64,000 nt of DNA from Myotis daubentonii (lineage: Eukaryota > Chordata > Mammalia > Chiroptera > Vespertilionidae), in contig NC_081861.1 of the NCBI RefSeq assembly GCF_963259705.1, positions 62,994,673-63,058,672 on the forward strand. The letters run 5' to 3'. Below are positions 32,993 through 45,744 of this stretch, piece after piece; position 1 is the first letter of the stretch, and each line of letters opens with the position of its first letter. The notes under the pieces were generated by a model that was given only the letters and a program-made list of their open reading frames with translations, was not told the origin of the DNA and did no database searches. The position numbers and the translations under genes are program-made.

Positions 32993-33000
32993 GTCTATAT

Positions 33001-36000
33001 CTTATAAGTCATTAACCACCCTAAGAACCTATGTCACCATGTAGACAATGTAGACAGTTATGTACTCTGGAAAGAACAAGGAATAATTTATTTCATGAAT
33101 TACTAAAAAGACATTCTGTCATTTTTAAAGTCATTCAGATAGCAGAAAATAAACATACGAAAGGTCCTAAGGACAGCAAAATAGGATATCTCTGCAAACA
33201 ACACAGAATTGCAAGTTACCTATTCAATATTAATTCAATGTTTGTCAGTCTGACAACACACAATTGGGGTAGAATCTCTTACATTGCGTATATCTATGAT
33301 CATGAATTCTTGTTATATTACCAAACATAGTTCCCAAACTTCTATTGTTCTAAAAGAAAGAAGTGCAATACACAAATTTCAACTAGTACAAAAAGAAAAT
33401 TGCCATGTTTTTTTTTCAATTGGCAAACAGTTTAGTCTCGAGATTTGATTTTGAATGCATTTTAAATGTATGTCATATGGAATGAATTAACTAAAAATGG
33501 CATTTATTATGCAGCTTTGATGAAACTATCTTAATTGAAATTTTAAAAGTCTTTTTGTCACTACAGTTGCATCAACTGCCATGTATATGCATAACTCTTC
33601 ATTCTCTAATTGAAATACAAAAGAATATTTTGCTTTCAAAGTGACATTTACAATATCCTTTCTGAACAAAGTTGACATGTTGTTTAAATGAAAGGAGAAG
33701 CACACACACTTCATGTCAGCTGTCCAAGGTCCACAACCTTGTTTGGCAGCTAATAAACGGTGTGACCTGGACAAATCACCCAAACCTCGCAGGAGCTCGG
33801 AAGTGACGAGGACGGCACTCGGTGATGTTTCAAGTCCTGAAATTCTAACACATGACTTAGATCTTCCTAAAGTGTTTTCCATCAATGCACTTTACAAGAT
33901 TAAGTTCAAGCTATGTAGTCTGTAACACAGGATCCTCTCGCTTAGCCTTCTAATTGGCTCCCAGCATTCTCCAAAATGTAACCCTTTATCCAGAGAGGTG
34001 GATGGCAACCCTCACTGGCAACTTCATTCTATTTCAGCCTGAATCATTATATTTTCATGTGTATCCCTTGTACCCACAACATAAAAATAGTATTAGTAAG
34101 ATTAATCTCACCATTACTATAATGTTATTAACTATTATGAATGCTAATAATTAATTTAAGGCCCCTGGCCTAATTTTGTTCAAGGCCCTATCAACAATAA
34201 TAATTGGTATTGTTATTACTATGTATGTGCGACATTTATATCTCTCTCATTTAGCCTCTCAGTTAGTACTTGTCATTTTCCCTCTTTATAGCTCCTTTTC
34301 TGTTCTACCTCAAAAGCATGGTGATCAGATCAAGGGACGCAGGTCAGCAAATTAACATTCTTCCTATTTTACATGGCAGGCACAACCCAGAAAGAGGGAA
34401 GAAAAGAGCTGAGAGTTCTTCGATAGAAAATGTGAAAATAACATTAATCAAATCTACAATTTCCTAGATTATTTAAATAACAAAGTCTACATCCTGGCTT
34501 GCCTGATGATGAATTTCTACACTTCTGACTTATTCAAATGATTTTGCAAACATGACTTCTTAAAGCTTATCATTTAATTTTCATTTCCTTTTCAATGTAA
34601 CTGGAGCTAGATAAGCCATGTTGTATTTATCATAATAGATTTTACTTCCATATTGACAAAAATAAGGAAACCATAATAAGACTCTGCTGACTGTTCCTTG
34701 TTATTCATCAGTATAGTAGTGACACTGTCAGATATCATGTTCAATCCATGGGTCTATCTTAGCCATTTCAAAAGAAAATTCATTTTATCATGTTCACTAT
34801 TTATTTAACTTCAACTACTCACTAAGTTCCAAATGCCTAGCATATGGGTGAGGATAAAATTAATTTAGTTAGGGGGACAACCAGAAAGAGTCAAGAAATA
34901 CAGCATTAGTTATCATTGAAGAAACAAGTCCCAAGCCTTCAAAATTATAAGGAGTACATACAGGATTTAACACTTGCTCTGGACCTCTGAGATAACTATA
35001 GCTGTGTGAATGTGCTTCGTTTTTGTTTGTCAAGAAGATTGAATCAAAAACTTAATTTTCACATTAAACTCAATATTTTAGTATCTCTATATTATGGAGG
35101 GGATAACTGTGTTATAGAAACTATAGGATTTCCCCAAAGTCATATAATTCAGAAGAGAATCAGAAATAGGCCTTTGTTTTCACAATAAAAACTATCAAAT
35201 TCCATGCCATGTTTTGTAAGGTGGGAACAAAATAGTAATGGTGATGGTAATAGTTATCTTGGGGGGATGGGTGACTCCCCTGGTAATCTTTGGCACCTGT
35301 CTCTTTATCAAAACCACTAGAACCATAGTGATTTTCACTTGTTCTCTGCTTTAGTCCAACACTGCAGGAAAAAAAATCATTGCACTACAAATTACTGAAA
35401 TCAACTGGCAGAGTAGTTTGGGGAATTGTGCAGGATACTTTCACTCACTAGCTCTTGTTTCCCACCAGTGCTGTTTTCATGAATAAAAATCTGCAGGAAA
35501 AATTGACAAAAACATATTACTGACAGGTAGTTAGAGACCCCATTTCTATATAAATCTGCATTATACAAGAAAGAAAATAGTATGCCAGGACAACTTCCTT
35601 GCTTTCAACCTCTACTGCTATTGGTATATTGCTTTTTACTCTGAAAACAAGCCACTCTGCGGATCAAGAATCTGACACAAGCTGCTAAATGCAGGTCTCT
35701 TTTTGGATACGCTCTTTAAGAAAATTATTTCCCAACAGGCCATCTTGTAGTTAGTTCTGTTTTCTCTTATGATTTTTGGCTTGTGTAATTTCTATATGTC
35801 AGAGTTGGTTAGCTCATGGTGCTAATGAGGCCAAGGTCATGAATTCCTGTATGAGCCAGTTAGCTTTGTAAAAAGAATAACAACAACAAAAAAGATTCTG
35901 TAGCAAGTACCTGCTGTACTACAGCCAGGGTGTGAATTCATGTCACTGGAAAAAAGAGGAACCAGAGAAAATTTAGATGAGGCTGTAAACGCCCCAAAGC

Positions 36001-36470
36001 CATGTTCTAAGGGCAGCAAGTAAAGAGATTCTTCTTCAGATCAAACCCCATAATGTTCCTATAAACGTTGGGGGGTTATATTGTAAAACCACAATCATGT
36101 CAACTACACATTGGAAACATTTTCAGAATACATTGACAACATGCTCACGTATGAGAGATATCACATATGTGATGTCTGCTATATGATCCTGAAATATATG
36201 TACCAAGGATGATGTATAATATGGATAATTAGAAAATCTTATACATAAATGAGAACATAACGTTGACAACTTCAAAGATACATAAATTAATAATTAAAGA
36301 TAATGGTACTTCAGCAAGTGATTAGGTCTGCTAACAGTACAGGATTAATAAAGGAGAAGAGGGAGAATTCCTATAAGGCCTAGTGAATTTGGAGCAACTC
36401 CATTTCTCTTTGGGTGAGGGACAGTGAATGTACCTAGCCATCATGCGTTGAGATTTATCTCATGACTAGA
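33001..36470. other. Non-coding DNA, few recognisable repeats
   Basis: No gene. Weak MIR-like words occur near 33745-33785, 34340-34400 and 35085-35175, too diverged to call. The rest is AT-rich unique sequence. Confidence 0.4.
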
Positions 36471-36475
36471 GGCCT

Positions 36476-37295
36476 GGTGCATAAAATTCATGCATTGGGC
36501 GGGGGGGGGGGGGGGGTCGGCTCAGTCCAGCCTGCACCCTCTCCAATCCGGGATCCCTTGGGGATGTCCCAGGGATCGGGCCTAAACCAGCAGTCAGACA
36601 TCCCTCTCACAATCCTGGACCGCTGGCTCCTAATCACTCACCTGCCTGCCTGGTCGCCCCTAACTAGCCCCCGCCCCATGCTGGCCTGATTGCCCCTCAC
36701 TGCCTCTGCGTGGCAGCCTGATCACCCTAACTGCCCCCTCCCTGCTGGCCTGGTCGCTCCTAACTGACCCCTCCCACTGGCCTGGTCACCCCTAACTGCC
36801 CCCCCACCAGCCTGGTCACCCCCAACTGCCCCCCCCCACGCTGGCCTGGTTGCCCCATGCAGCCTGCTGTTCAGTCATTTGGTCATCCCTCACTAACCCC
36901 CTGCTGGCCTGGTTACCCCCAACTGTCCCCCCTGCCAGCCTGGTTGCCCTTCATGGCCCCCCTGCTGGCTTGGTTGCCCCATGCAGTCTGATGTTCAGTC
37001 ATTTGATCATCCCTCACTAACCCCCCTGCCGGCCTGGTCGCCCTGTGCAGCCTGATGTTCAGTCATTTGATCATCCCTCACTAACCCCCCTGCCAGCCTG
37101 GTCATCCCATGCAACCTGCTTGTTCAGTCGTTTGGTTGACCCTCACTAACACCCCTGCCGGCCTGGTCGCCCCATGTAGCCTGCTGTTCAGTTGTTTGGT
37201 CGTCCCTCATTAAACCCCCTGCCAGCCTGGTTGTAGGCAGCCATCTTGTGAGGGTGTGAGGGTTAATTTGAATATTACCTCTTTATTATATAGGA
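36476..37295 (-). mobile_element. HeliBat-type Helitron with minisatellite, reverse
   Basis: On the plus strand it opens with CTAGAGGCCTGGTGCA (complement of the 3' end) after A and closes with CTTTTATTATATAGGA-like sequence before T. It carries a run of 18 or more G at about 36499-36516 and a long internal array. No transposase. Confidence 0.92.
36640..37235 (-). repeat. Helitron minisatellite, two nested periods
   Basis: The 36640-36850 part repeats a ~35-bp unit built on GCCTGGTC(A/G)CCCCTAACTG; the rest expands to ~65-80-bp units that add 'tgttcagtcatttggtcatc' and 'cctcactaacccccc'. The minus strand is G-rich and corresponds to the unit in the Helitron at 17277. Confidence 0.85.
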
Positions 37296-37345
37296 TAGTA
37301 TATGAAATAGACTGGAGGGAGAGAGCATCTGGAGAAACTGGTTAG
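37296..37345 (-). repeat. L2 fragment, left of an L1 insertion
   Basis: 'aatagactggagggagag' and, after the L1, 'ggctactcctgcaatgg' (38012 onward) together match the reverse L2 segment 'gactgtaggggg... ggctattgcagtaatcc'. The L1 split it. Confidence 0.5.
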
Positions 37346-37998
37346 CACCTTCTAGGAATATATCCCAAAAAATCAGAACACCAATCAGAAAGGATATATG
37401 CACTCCTATGTGCATAGCAGCACAATTCACCATAGCTAAGATTTGGAAACAGCCTAAGTGCCCATCAGCAGATGACTGGATTAAAAACCTGTGGTACATC
37501 TACACAATGGAATACTACGCTGCTATTAAAAAAACAAAACAAAACAAGAAAAACTCTTTACACTTGTAAAGAGCGTGGATGGAACCAGAGAGCATTATGC
37601 TAAGTGAAATAAGCCAGTCGGAGAAAGATAAATATCACATGATCTCACTCATTTGTGGAATATTAGTATAATGAACAACATAAAGTGATGAACAAAAATA
37701 GAGCCAGAGGGAAAAAAAATTTAGACTATAATAGAAATAATCCTGTTATTTGCAGATTTTTAATATTTCCTACAACTTTTGTGATATTATACTATGTTAG
37801 TACAGTTTTGGTAACATAATCATATTTAAAATCTTTTTTTTCTTGAAATGTTAACGTTTATTACATATAATACTATTATATATAATTTTTTTTTGAAATA
37901 ATAATGTTTATTGCATGTAAATGGCTAATTATTTTGTATGTACAATCTGGTAATAGATTTATTTTGTATATTGAAAAAAATATATACAACGGAAAAAA
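37346..37998 (+). mobile_element. 5'-truncated L1 with 13-bp TSD
   Basis: Starts within the end of ORF2 ('ggaatatatcccaaaa', 'gcagcacaattcacca'), passes 'attatgctaagtgaaataag' and ends in an A-rich tail. AGAAACTGGTTAG flanks it at 37333-37345 and 37999-38011. No intact coding sequence. Confidence 0.92.
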
Positions 37999-38149
37999 AG
38001 AAACTGGTTAGGCTACTCCTGCAATGGTCTTGGCAAGAGGTAATGAGAGCATGTACTAAGGTAATAAGAAAAGGTGACTAGACAGATACAAATCTCTTGT
38101 AGAAGTAGAAATGATAACAGATATCACATTAGTAAGGGGTTAATGCTGT

Positions 38150-38372
38150 AAATAAGTATCTAGATTACAGAGCCAGATTGCATGAGTTTGAATCACAATT
38201 CTTCCATTTCTAACCTAAGGAAGGTACCTCATTTCTCCACACACGGTTGTTCCAACTGTAAAGTGAGAATCATAACAACTCAATTCATAGACTGTTCCAT
38301 GAATGAAACGTTAAGTACTTGGTGCAGGGCCTGGCACATGGTGTTAAATCTATGTCACAATCATCATTATTA
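38150..38372 (+). repeat. MIR SINE
   Basis: 'agagccagattgcatgagtt' then 'tgaatcacaattcttcc', 'aactgtaaagtgagaatcat' and 'gggcctggcacatgg' follow the MIR order. Confidence 0.75.
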
Positions 38373-38374
38373 AA

Positions 38375-40845
38375 TGGATGTGCAGGCAAGGGAGAGAGAA
38401 GAGTCAAGAATACCACTAGTGACTGAACCCATATAACTTAAGAAGCGTGTAGTAACATTCAATGAAAGTTTCCAGAGGGAGGTGAACAAGTTTAGTATTA
38501 ATTATACCGAGTTTGGGATGGGGATATATATCTAAGTAAAAATATACAGCTAATCATTAGAAATTTAAGTCTGTGTGTGGGATGGCGAGCAAAAAAAGAA
38601 GATATTAACTTAATAGTTCTGGATATTGAAGGACTGATTGAAGCTCTGGGACTTGGGAACTCTTGCCAAGGGATGCTGAGAGAAAAAGGGAAGACAGAGA
38701 AATTATGAAAGCAGATGAAGTGTTTCAGATCCAAAAGTAAGATCTACTATGTTGATGGAGTAAATAAAATATAAAACAATGTCAAGTACTTAGAACTTCA
38801 TAAACATTAGTTGAAAATTTCCTAAATCATAAAACTACTCTCAATTTTGTAATTCAATTCTATGACCTACATACTTCCTAGAGAAATAATATAATGATGA
38901 GAGTGTATAACAAATAGTTTCAAGGTTCAATAGAGAATGATATATCTAAATTGTTAAGTACTATTATTATTTTTTTCTGGTTGCTCTATATTCCTATAAT
39001 TATCTATGTGAAATAACATAAGGAAAAGCTAGTCTGCCTTTTATAACTAATATGCACATATACAACTTGAATAACTCAAAGGAAAATATAATTCCATATA
39101 AAACTCTACAAAGCTCTACAGAAATAACCTCTATCTTCAGATTATAATAAAAAGGTTACAAAATGTTACTCAATGCAGACATAAGGCACCTCTTCTTTCT
39201 GAGTCCGTTTCCTCATCCATAAATTAAGACCCATGGACTAAAATGTTTCTAAATTACTTTCCATTCCTAATAAATAAAGATATAATCTTCATAAAAATCT
39301 TGTTGCTTAGTCTGGCGCTGGATAGTGAAAAAAACCGGAGGCAGGCTAGGTCACCATCAGAGAATCTAGGGTCAACGGCAGGACCTGTCTATGACTCAAG
39401 AGGTCAAGTCCAGGATAGATAGCAAGGGCTGCTATGTGGCAAGGTAGCTGTGCGCCTACCAAGGATAAGGAAGCAAGGAGTCCATTCAGGTATAGGGCGA
39501 CTGGTAGACTACAGATTGGATCCAGCCAATAAATTCTGCTAAAGAGCTTCCTTCGAGTTGTTTTTATAGGATCTCCTCCATACACAGAAGTTTGCATTTC
39601 ACTTGGTCTCAGATGATAAAATTTTACTTCATATACGTTTAACATGCTATTATCATAAAGAGAATAAAGTAGCTTTTGAAATTCAAATATTATCTCTTGC
39701 AGTAGCCAATGTGAACTATAATCAATATTTGTATACAAATTAGGAACAAACTAAAAAAGACATGAAAATCAAGAAACCAAGACTATAAAAAGAATGTTGT
39801 TTTTCCCTGAGGTGTAATTAACTCCAACTGCTTAAATTACAATAAAGAAACAAACACCTAAAACAATCCACACATTGTGGTTCTATAAAAATACTCAAAT
39901 ATTTGTAAAACATACATTTCCAAAATTTACTTGTTATACCTACTATGAAAGAGTAGATTTTCTAGTATCTGAATCTCTAGTCATGATATACACAAAATAA
40001 TGGCAGAAAGAAATGTCAACAAAGGAGAAAGGAAAATAAAATTTCTAAGCCCTGAGCATGAGAGACTATAAAACATAGAGAGATGTTGGGTAGGACATGG
40101 AACCACTGGAATTTATAATGACAGTATACAATCTCTAAGAGTAGAAGATTTGCTGGCTTAAGTCATTTGTAGGTTCATACCTTCGTTTTACCTCTCCTGT
40201 TATCACTCAATCTCCTCTTTCATTTAATTAGGGAATGCTTATCTGACTTGTGGGCTACTTCCTAACAAGCTTGGGTGAGAAATCCACTATACTACTCTTC
40301 AGCCCCTGAAATATTCCTTTGTGTACTTCTTCCTTTTGCAGAAATTTCTAAATTGTTTTTTATTTCATTTGTTAAGTATTTATATCATGACCTCTTCTGA
40401 ACGTATTTGAAGTGACTTATAAAATTTAATATATACATTTTTAATATAATGTGAAAATAGCATTATCAAGGATCAAAACAGTAGATGTCATCTCAAGGGA
40501 GTTAAGGGGCTGGATAAGCTAATTTTTAAAGCTGGGTGTTGAATTTCAATACAAGTTCCCTGACAGCCAGGCTAAAGATTGGGGCAGGTAACATTTTTTA
40601 ATGTCTGATCAAAAGGAAACACATTTTTCTACAAAAAAATCTTGCTGGCATTCAACTAAAACTCCATCATGTGGATCTTTGTATGAGGGGCTTTGAAAAC
40701 ACAGTAGACAAAGACTTCAACTATAATTTAGTAAAATCCACTGTAATGCTGTACAAATGATGCTTTAAAATGGCTTCTATAAATAGCTATTAATAATAAA
40801 ACTAGCAGTATTAGTAGAGTAGAAATAGTAGTATAAATGTCAGAA
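38375..40845. other. Non-coding DNA
   Basis: No gene or clear element. A 130-codon minus-strand frame at 39346-39738 has no recognisable family features. Confidence 0.4.
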
Positions 40846-40849
40846 GGGC

Positions 40850-41040
40850 TGATTCAAATCCCTTATACATCAATCATTAGTCACATAATTTTTGGCAAGT
40901 CACTTACTGTTTTCTGGTCTATAAACCAAGGATGACAACATATGCCTTCCTGACAACCAGATGGCTGAAGGATCAAATGACAATATTATATATAAAAGGG
41001 GTTAAGTGCTATACTAATGGAAGCTATTACTAGTACCATC
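40850..41040 (+). repeat. MIR SINE, diverged
   Basis: 'gattcaaatccc', 'ttggcaagtcacttactg' and 'aaggggttaagtgctata' in MIR order. Confidence 0.65.
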
Positions 41041-41404
41041 ACTACTATAATGATCATAAGATTAAAAAAAAATGTGGAGATAGATACCGGGTTTCATAAA
41101 AACCATTGGTAGTGTCTTATCTCTCAATGCAACAATCCATTTTTCCACCTAGTGGTCACAAGTATCTTTAAAATAAACCTTAAGTAATTCCTTTGCCTAA
41201 ATCTTTCCCATCCCCCATTACCTTCAGGATAAAATTAAACTCAGAGCCAGCTTCATGGGCATGAGATCTGTGCAGTCACACAGGGGCCCACACTTAGTGC
41301 TCTGTGCTTGATCTAATGCTCTTCTGCTGCCATCTTGAAATTCTTGCTGATTTATGAACAGGGGCCCCACATTGACATTTTGCACTGGCCCCATAAATTA
41401 TGGA

Positions 41405-41592
41405 CAGTCATGCCTCATTTTATTGTGCTTTCACTTTATTGCACCTCACAGACATTTTTTTTTTTTTTTTTTTTTTACAAATTGAAGGCAAGACCCTCTA
41501 CCAGCAAAAAAGATCACAACTAGCTTTAATGTGAGATTTGCTTTCTTGCAATGGTCTAGAACCCAACTCACAATATCTCTGAGGTATGCCTG
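41405..41592. mobile_element. Tigger (pogo-like) DNA transposon remnant
   Basis: Left CAGTCATGCCTCATTTTATTG and, on the other strand, right CAGGCATACCTCAGAGATAT, both typical Tigger ends. A run of about 20 T sits inside. Internally deleted, ancient. Confidence 0.65.
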
Positions 41593-42067
41593 TTGCTGGT
41601 CCTAATTAAATCCCTTGAAATGAGATCCAAAATCCTTAAGAAAATGACTCAGACTTATATCACCAGTTATTCTGAGACTCAGTCATAGAAACTGTTAGCT
41701 CCCCAAATGTCCCATGCTCTTTCCACCTCGTTTGTCACTGCTGGCCCTTCTCCCTGTATAACACAATAACATGAGAGCAAAGCAATGGATTTCCTTTAAA
41801 ATCTACAAATACAATCTTACTTCCAGAATCCTGTTGCATTAAGCAATGACATCTGTGACAGGTAGAGAAATTCAAAACTCTGATAGCCCATGAGTGTGAT
41901 GGTATCTAATAATATTTAAAAAAATAAAACAAAAAAAACATTGCTAAATGGAGAAATATGAAGGCAAGAAGGGGTGAGGTAACGAGTTGGCCTGTTGTTG
42001 CTTTCATTGCCTCAACCTCACATTGAGCAGAGTGTTCGGAGTGGCACTGGTCAAAGAAGAACTATCA

Positions 42068-42202
42068 CCATGGTTCTCAGAGCTCCGGTCCTCAGAGATT
42101 CTGATTTAATTGGTCTGGGATGGTGCCCAGGCATCAGTATTTTTTAAACGTTCCCCAGGTAATTCTAATGTGTATCCAGAGCTGAGGACCACTGAGTTAC
42201 AA
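42068..42202 (+). repeat. MER5-type (hAT-Charlie) fragment
   Basis: 'catggttctcagagctccgg', 'gattctgatttaattggtct' and 'gaggaccactgag' match MER5A in order. Old mammalian non-autonomous hAT. Confidence 0.65.
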
Positions 42203-42746
42203 GAACTTTAAAGAGCAATAAGTTAAATGAGATGTAGCAGCTCAAGGTGTTGAGGTATAAATAAGCCAACTAATGACTAGAGCATGACTGCTGGGGAAGC
42301 CTATTAAATGGACAATGTAAATGAAGACATAACAGACCACCATTTAAAGCAATTCAAATTGAAAAGATTAGAGACATTACAGCATGTATCCTGGACTTGG
42401 CTGATAGACTCCACAATTCATTTGTACAAAAAGTAATACGTTCACCTATGAAATAACCATGAGACAAAATGCAGCACCGTGGACAAAAAAATCAGTATGC
42501 TCAGAAAATATCTGGAAGAATCCTTCAACATAAAAACATTAGCTAACCAAGTAGATAAAATAATAAAGTTATTACAAGGAGAAATGCTGCTCATAATTGA
42601 CTTAGAGGAAATGACTTATTAAGTACATGGAGGTGCTAAGTAATGGAGGACAGAGAGATTAACCAGTTTCAATTGGTTGGCTTTCCAATGCTGCAAAAAA
42701 GTGCTCCTAGAGTGAAACATTTTCCTAAAAAGAGAAAATTATAGTT

Positions 42747-42982
42747 CGGTGATGGAGAACCTTTTGAGCTCAGTGTGTCAGCATTTTGAAAAACCCTAAC
42801 TTAACTCTGGTGCCGTGTCACATATAGAAATTTTTTGATCTTTGCAACCAGAGTAAAACCAAGACTTACATTTTTGATATTTATTTTATATATTTAAATG
42901 CCATTTAACAAAGAAAAATCAACCAAAAAAAATGAGTTGACGTGTCACCTCTGACATGTGTGTCATAGGTTCGCCATCACTG
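42747..42982. mobile_element. Non-autonomous hAT (236 bp)
   Basis: Right end reverse complement CAGTGATGGCGAACCTATGA, left end CGGTGATGGAGAACCTTTTG. Imperfect 8-bp duplication TTATAGTT / TCAGAGTT. No coding sequence. Confidence 0.85.
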
Positions 42983-42990
42983 TCAGAGTT

Positions 42991-43175
42991 TATAGGGAAA
43001 CAGCATGGTGTCCTGGAAAGAACAAAGGCTTTGGAGTGAGACTGCTTTGGGTTGAGTTGACTTAGTCACTTACAGACTAGCCATGATCATGGGAAAATTG
43101 CTTAAACTTGGTATTTCAGTTTTTCTCCTCTGAATAAGGGATTAATTGGTAAAACTTCAATGATTGTTGAAGCTG
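42991..43175 (+). repeat. MIR SINE
   Basis: 'aacagcatggtgtcctggaa', 'ggctttggagtgagactgc' and 'catgggaaaattgcttaaac' in MIR order, directly after the hAT insertion. Confidence 0.7.
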
Positions 43176-43184
43176 AATGACAGG

Positions 43185-43262
43185 TACACGGGGATTCATC
43201 ATGTCATTTTCTCTACTATTGTGTATGCTCAATGTTTTCCATAATAAACAAGTTAAAATATT
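43185..43262 (+). repeat. L1 3' end fragment
   Basis: 'ttttctctactattgtgtat' and 'ttttccataataaac' match the tail of older mammalian L1 elements. Confidence 0.55.
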
Positions 43263-43348
43263 ATGTATCTTGCTGGATTAGGGTAAATATTAGAAATAAA
43301 TGTGAAGAACCCAATCCATTGTAGACAATAAATAATCTAGTACTCCCC

Positions 43349-43349
43349 A

Positions 43350-43398
<49 letters not shown>
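43349..43398. repeat. (CA)n microsatellite, about 24 units
   Basis: Long uninterrupted CA array; likely length-variable. Confidence 0.95.
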
Positions 43399-43402
<4 letters not shown>

Positions 43403-43675
43403 CGCTTTCATTCTCTTACCTCTCCACTCACATCACTGTTCCTTATAGGCATGTGCTTCAACTATCACCACTGCACTATCATTCCATTGATGCAATCTAC
43501 AGAAAATTCAACCATGCTTCATTGTTTAGGTCTTTGGCGCTTGGCTCACAGACTCATTCTTCACAGCAAATCCTACCTAAATTATTCTGCTTTACTTCAG
43601 TAGCTCTCCTTTCTCTCCCCACCATATATGGGTACCTGGATGACAATAAATGCTTATTCTACCTCTGAAATTTTT

Positions 43676-44090
43676 TATTAAAGTGTAGCTGGTATTCAAT
43701 ATTGTATTAGTGTCACATGTACAACACAATGATTGGACATTTATATACTTTACGATGTGATCACCACAATAAATCTAAAAACTGTTACTGTGCAAAGTTA
43801 TTATGATATTATTGACTATATTCCCTGTGCTGTATACTAATCCCCTCATCAGGAAAATGCGAATCAAAACCACAATGAGATATCACCTCCCATCGGTCAG
43901 AATGGCTATTATAAAAAAGCCAACAAACTAACTTTTGGTGAGGATATGGACAAAAGAGAACCCTCGTGCACTGCTGGTGGGAATGCAGACTGGTGCAGCC
44001 GCTGTGGAGAACAGTATGGAGGTTCCTCAAAAAATTAAAAACAGACTGCCACATAACCTAGCAATTCCACCTCTGAAGTCTTAAACTCAA
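43676..44090 (+). repeat. L1 fragments, rearranged
   Basis: 43676-43845 resembles an L1 segment ('attgactatattccctgtgc'); 43850-44090 is ORF2 C-terminal sequence ('gagatatcacctccc', 'gaatggctattataaa', 'cactgctggtgggaatgca'). No intact frame. Confidence 0.75.
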
Positions 44091-44820
44091 CCCCCCTCAT
44101 GACAGTCTCAAGACCTTCTACCCTCATGAACGCTCATTCTCCACATCCTTTATTTAGTTTTACAGAGAATTTTCATTCCCTATTAAATTCATGCATGTTA
44201 TCTGACTACTCAGAACTGCACTGCTCTTGAAGTCTCCAAGTACAACGTCCTATTTTGTGATTACATTCACTCAGCAATTAATCCCTCTCATTCCCAGTAC
44301 GCCCGCTCTTCACCTGCAGAAATCCTTTTAGTTAAGCCATCTATTAGCTGACTCCTGGCCTCCCTTCCTTCACAGCCCAACATGGCCCCTTGGCTTATCA
44401 CTTAAACTATGCAATCACTAGCCTTGTCAATTTCCTTCTACTTTCTGCTTCCTTTAACTGCTAAAAAACAACAACAAACAAACAAACAAACAAAAAAAAC
44501 AAAGCCCCAATGCTGGACCAACACTACAAGTACCAACTCTGCTGTTATAGGGTGACTGCAAGATGTTAAACAAATTCACAGAACTACAAAGTAGCAACAA
44601 GACAAACTCATAATCTCCAATCTCAGCCAAGCCCTCAGCATCATCTGTAAGCGACTTTTGTTTGTATGTGTTTAGCGTTTCCTCCTAATCTGCAAAGCTA
44701 ATATTGCAAGCCAACCACCTTTCTAAAGTCCCGTAACTACTCTTGCAGCCAGACAGACATTTTAGATATGCTAAATTAAGTCTTCCTCTCTGTAGACAAG
44801 ATGTTCATCTTTTTGAAAGC
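44091..44820. other. Non-coding DNA
   Basis: C/T-rich and AT-rich sequence, with an (AAAC)n-like patch at about 44465-44500. Possibly old LINE debris; nothing callable. Confidence 0.4.
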
Positions 44821-44832
44821 ATACTGACTTTT

Positions 44833-45040
44833 ATTTTGTAATCCTCACCTGAGGATATGTTTATTGATTTTTAGAGAGATATGGCGGCGGGGGAGAAACA
44901 TCAATCGGTTGTCTCCCACATGTGCCCCAACTGGGAATCAAACCCATCACCTAGGCATGTGCTCTGACCGGAAATAGAACCCGCAAACTTTTTGGTGCAC
45001 AGGACAATGCTCCAACCAACCGAGCCACCCGGCCAGGGCA
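44833..45040 (-). repeat. VES SINE with TSD
   Basis: Reverse VES ending 'gccacccggccagggc'. Near-identical repeat ATA(C/T)TGACTTTT at 44821-44832 and 45047-45058. Confidence 0.93.
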
Positions 45041-45514
45041 GAAGGTATATTGACTTTTTGAACCTCTTTTTACAAAGGTCAGATAGCAACCTGAAAAGAG
45101 GAGAGCTTAACTTTGCGCACTGAGCACTATGTCACCTCCTCTTTGTGGCAACCTGCACATCTGTGGTGGCGAGTGATAGCACCAGATGCCACGAAGTACA
45201 GAGACTCTTTGGAAAATGCTGCTGCCATGACATGAGACATCTGCCGAGGATGTGTATGAGCATGGAAATATGTCCCCTGAAGTTACCCCTAAGTAGAGGG
45301 ACACCTGACTCATTTCTGCACAAGCTAAAATGTCCTAGGCTGGTGGCATAAAGACAGCTGGGCTTTAATACCTACACTCAGGGTTTTTCAAGGCAAAATC
45401 TCATCTGAGATGGTTTGGAGCCCATATTTGAGTCCTCTCCAAGAGGAACATCTGAGAGAATGAGGATGCACAGACAGAGAATGCTTACTATAATGTTTGT
45501 GGCATGGAGCTTGG

Positions 45515-45740
45515 AGTTGGTGGAGTGTTGTCCCGATAACAATAGGCTGAGGGTACGATTCCAGGTCAAGGCACATACCTAGGTCGCAGGTTAGATCCAT
45601 GTTGGGAGTATACAGGAAACAACCGATCAATGTTTCTTTCACACATTGATGTTTTTCTCTCTCGCATTCTCTCCCCCTTCTTGCCTCTGTAAAAAAATAA
45701 AATAAAATAAAGAAATATATCGTCAGGTGAGGATTAAAAA
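45515..45740 (+). repeat. VES SINE, diverged head
   Basis: 'attccaggtcaaggcacata', 'caaccgatcaatgtttct', CT-rich part, 'cgtcaggtgaggatt' and A-rich end. The tRNA-like head is poorly preserved, so the start is approximate. Confidence 0.85.
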
Positions 45741-45744
45741 AATA

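Noticed and set aside
36640..37235. CRISPR-like array
   Set aside because: Units are contiguous diverged minisatellite repeats with no unique spacers, inside a eukaryotic Helitron.
41240..41400. Possible old DNA-transposon relic ('caggggcccacac' and 'ggggccccacattgac' words)
   Set aside because: It resembles an ancient mammalian repeat, but I could not place it in a family or define ends.
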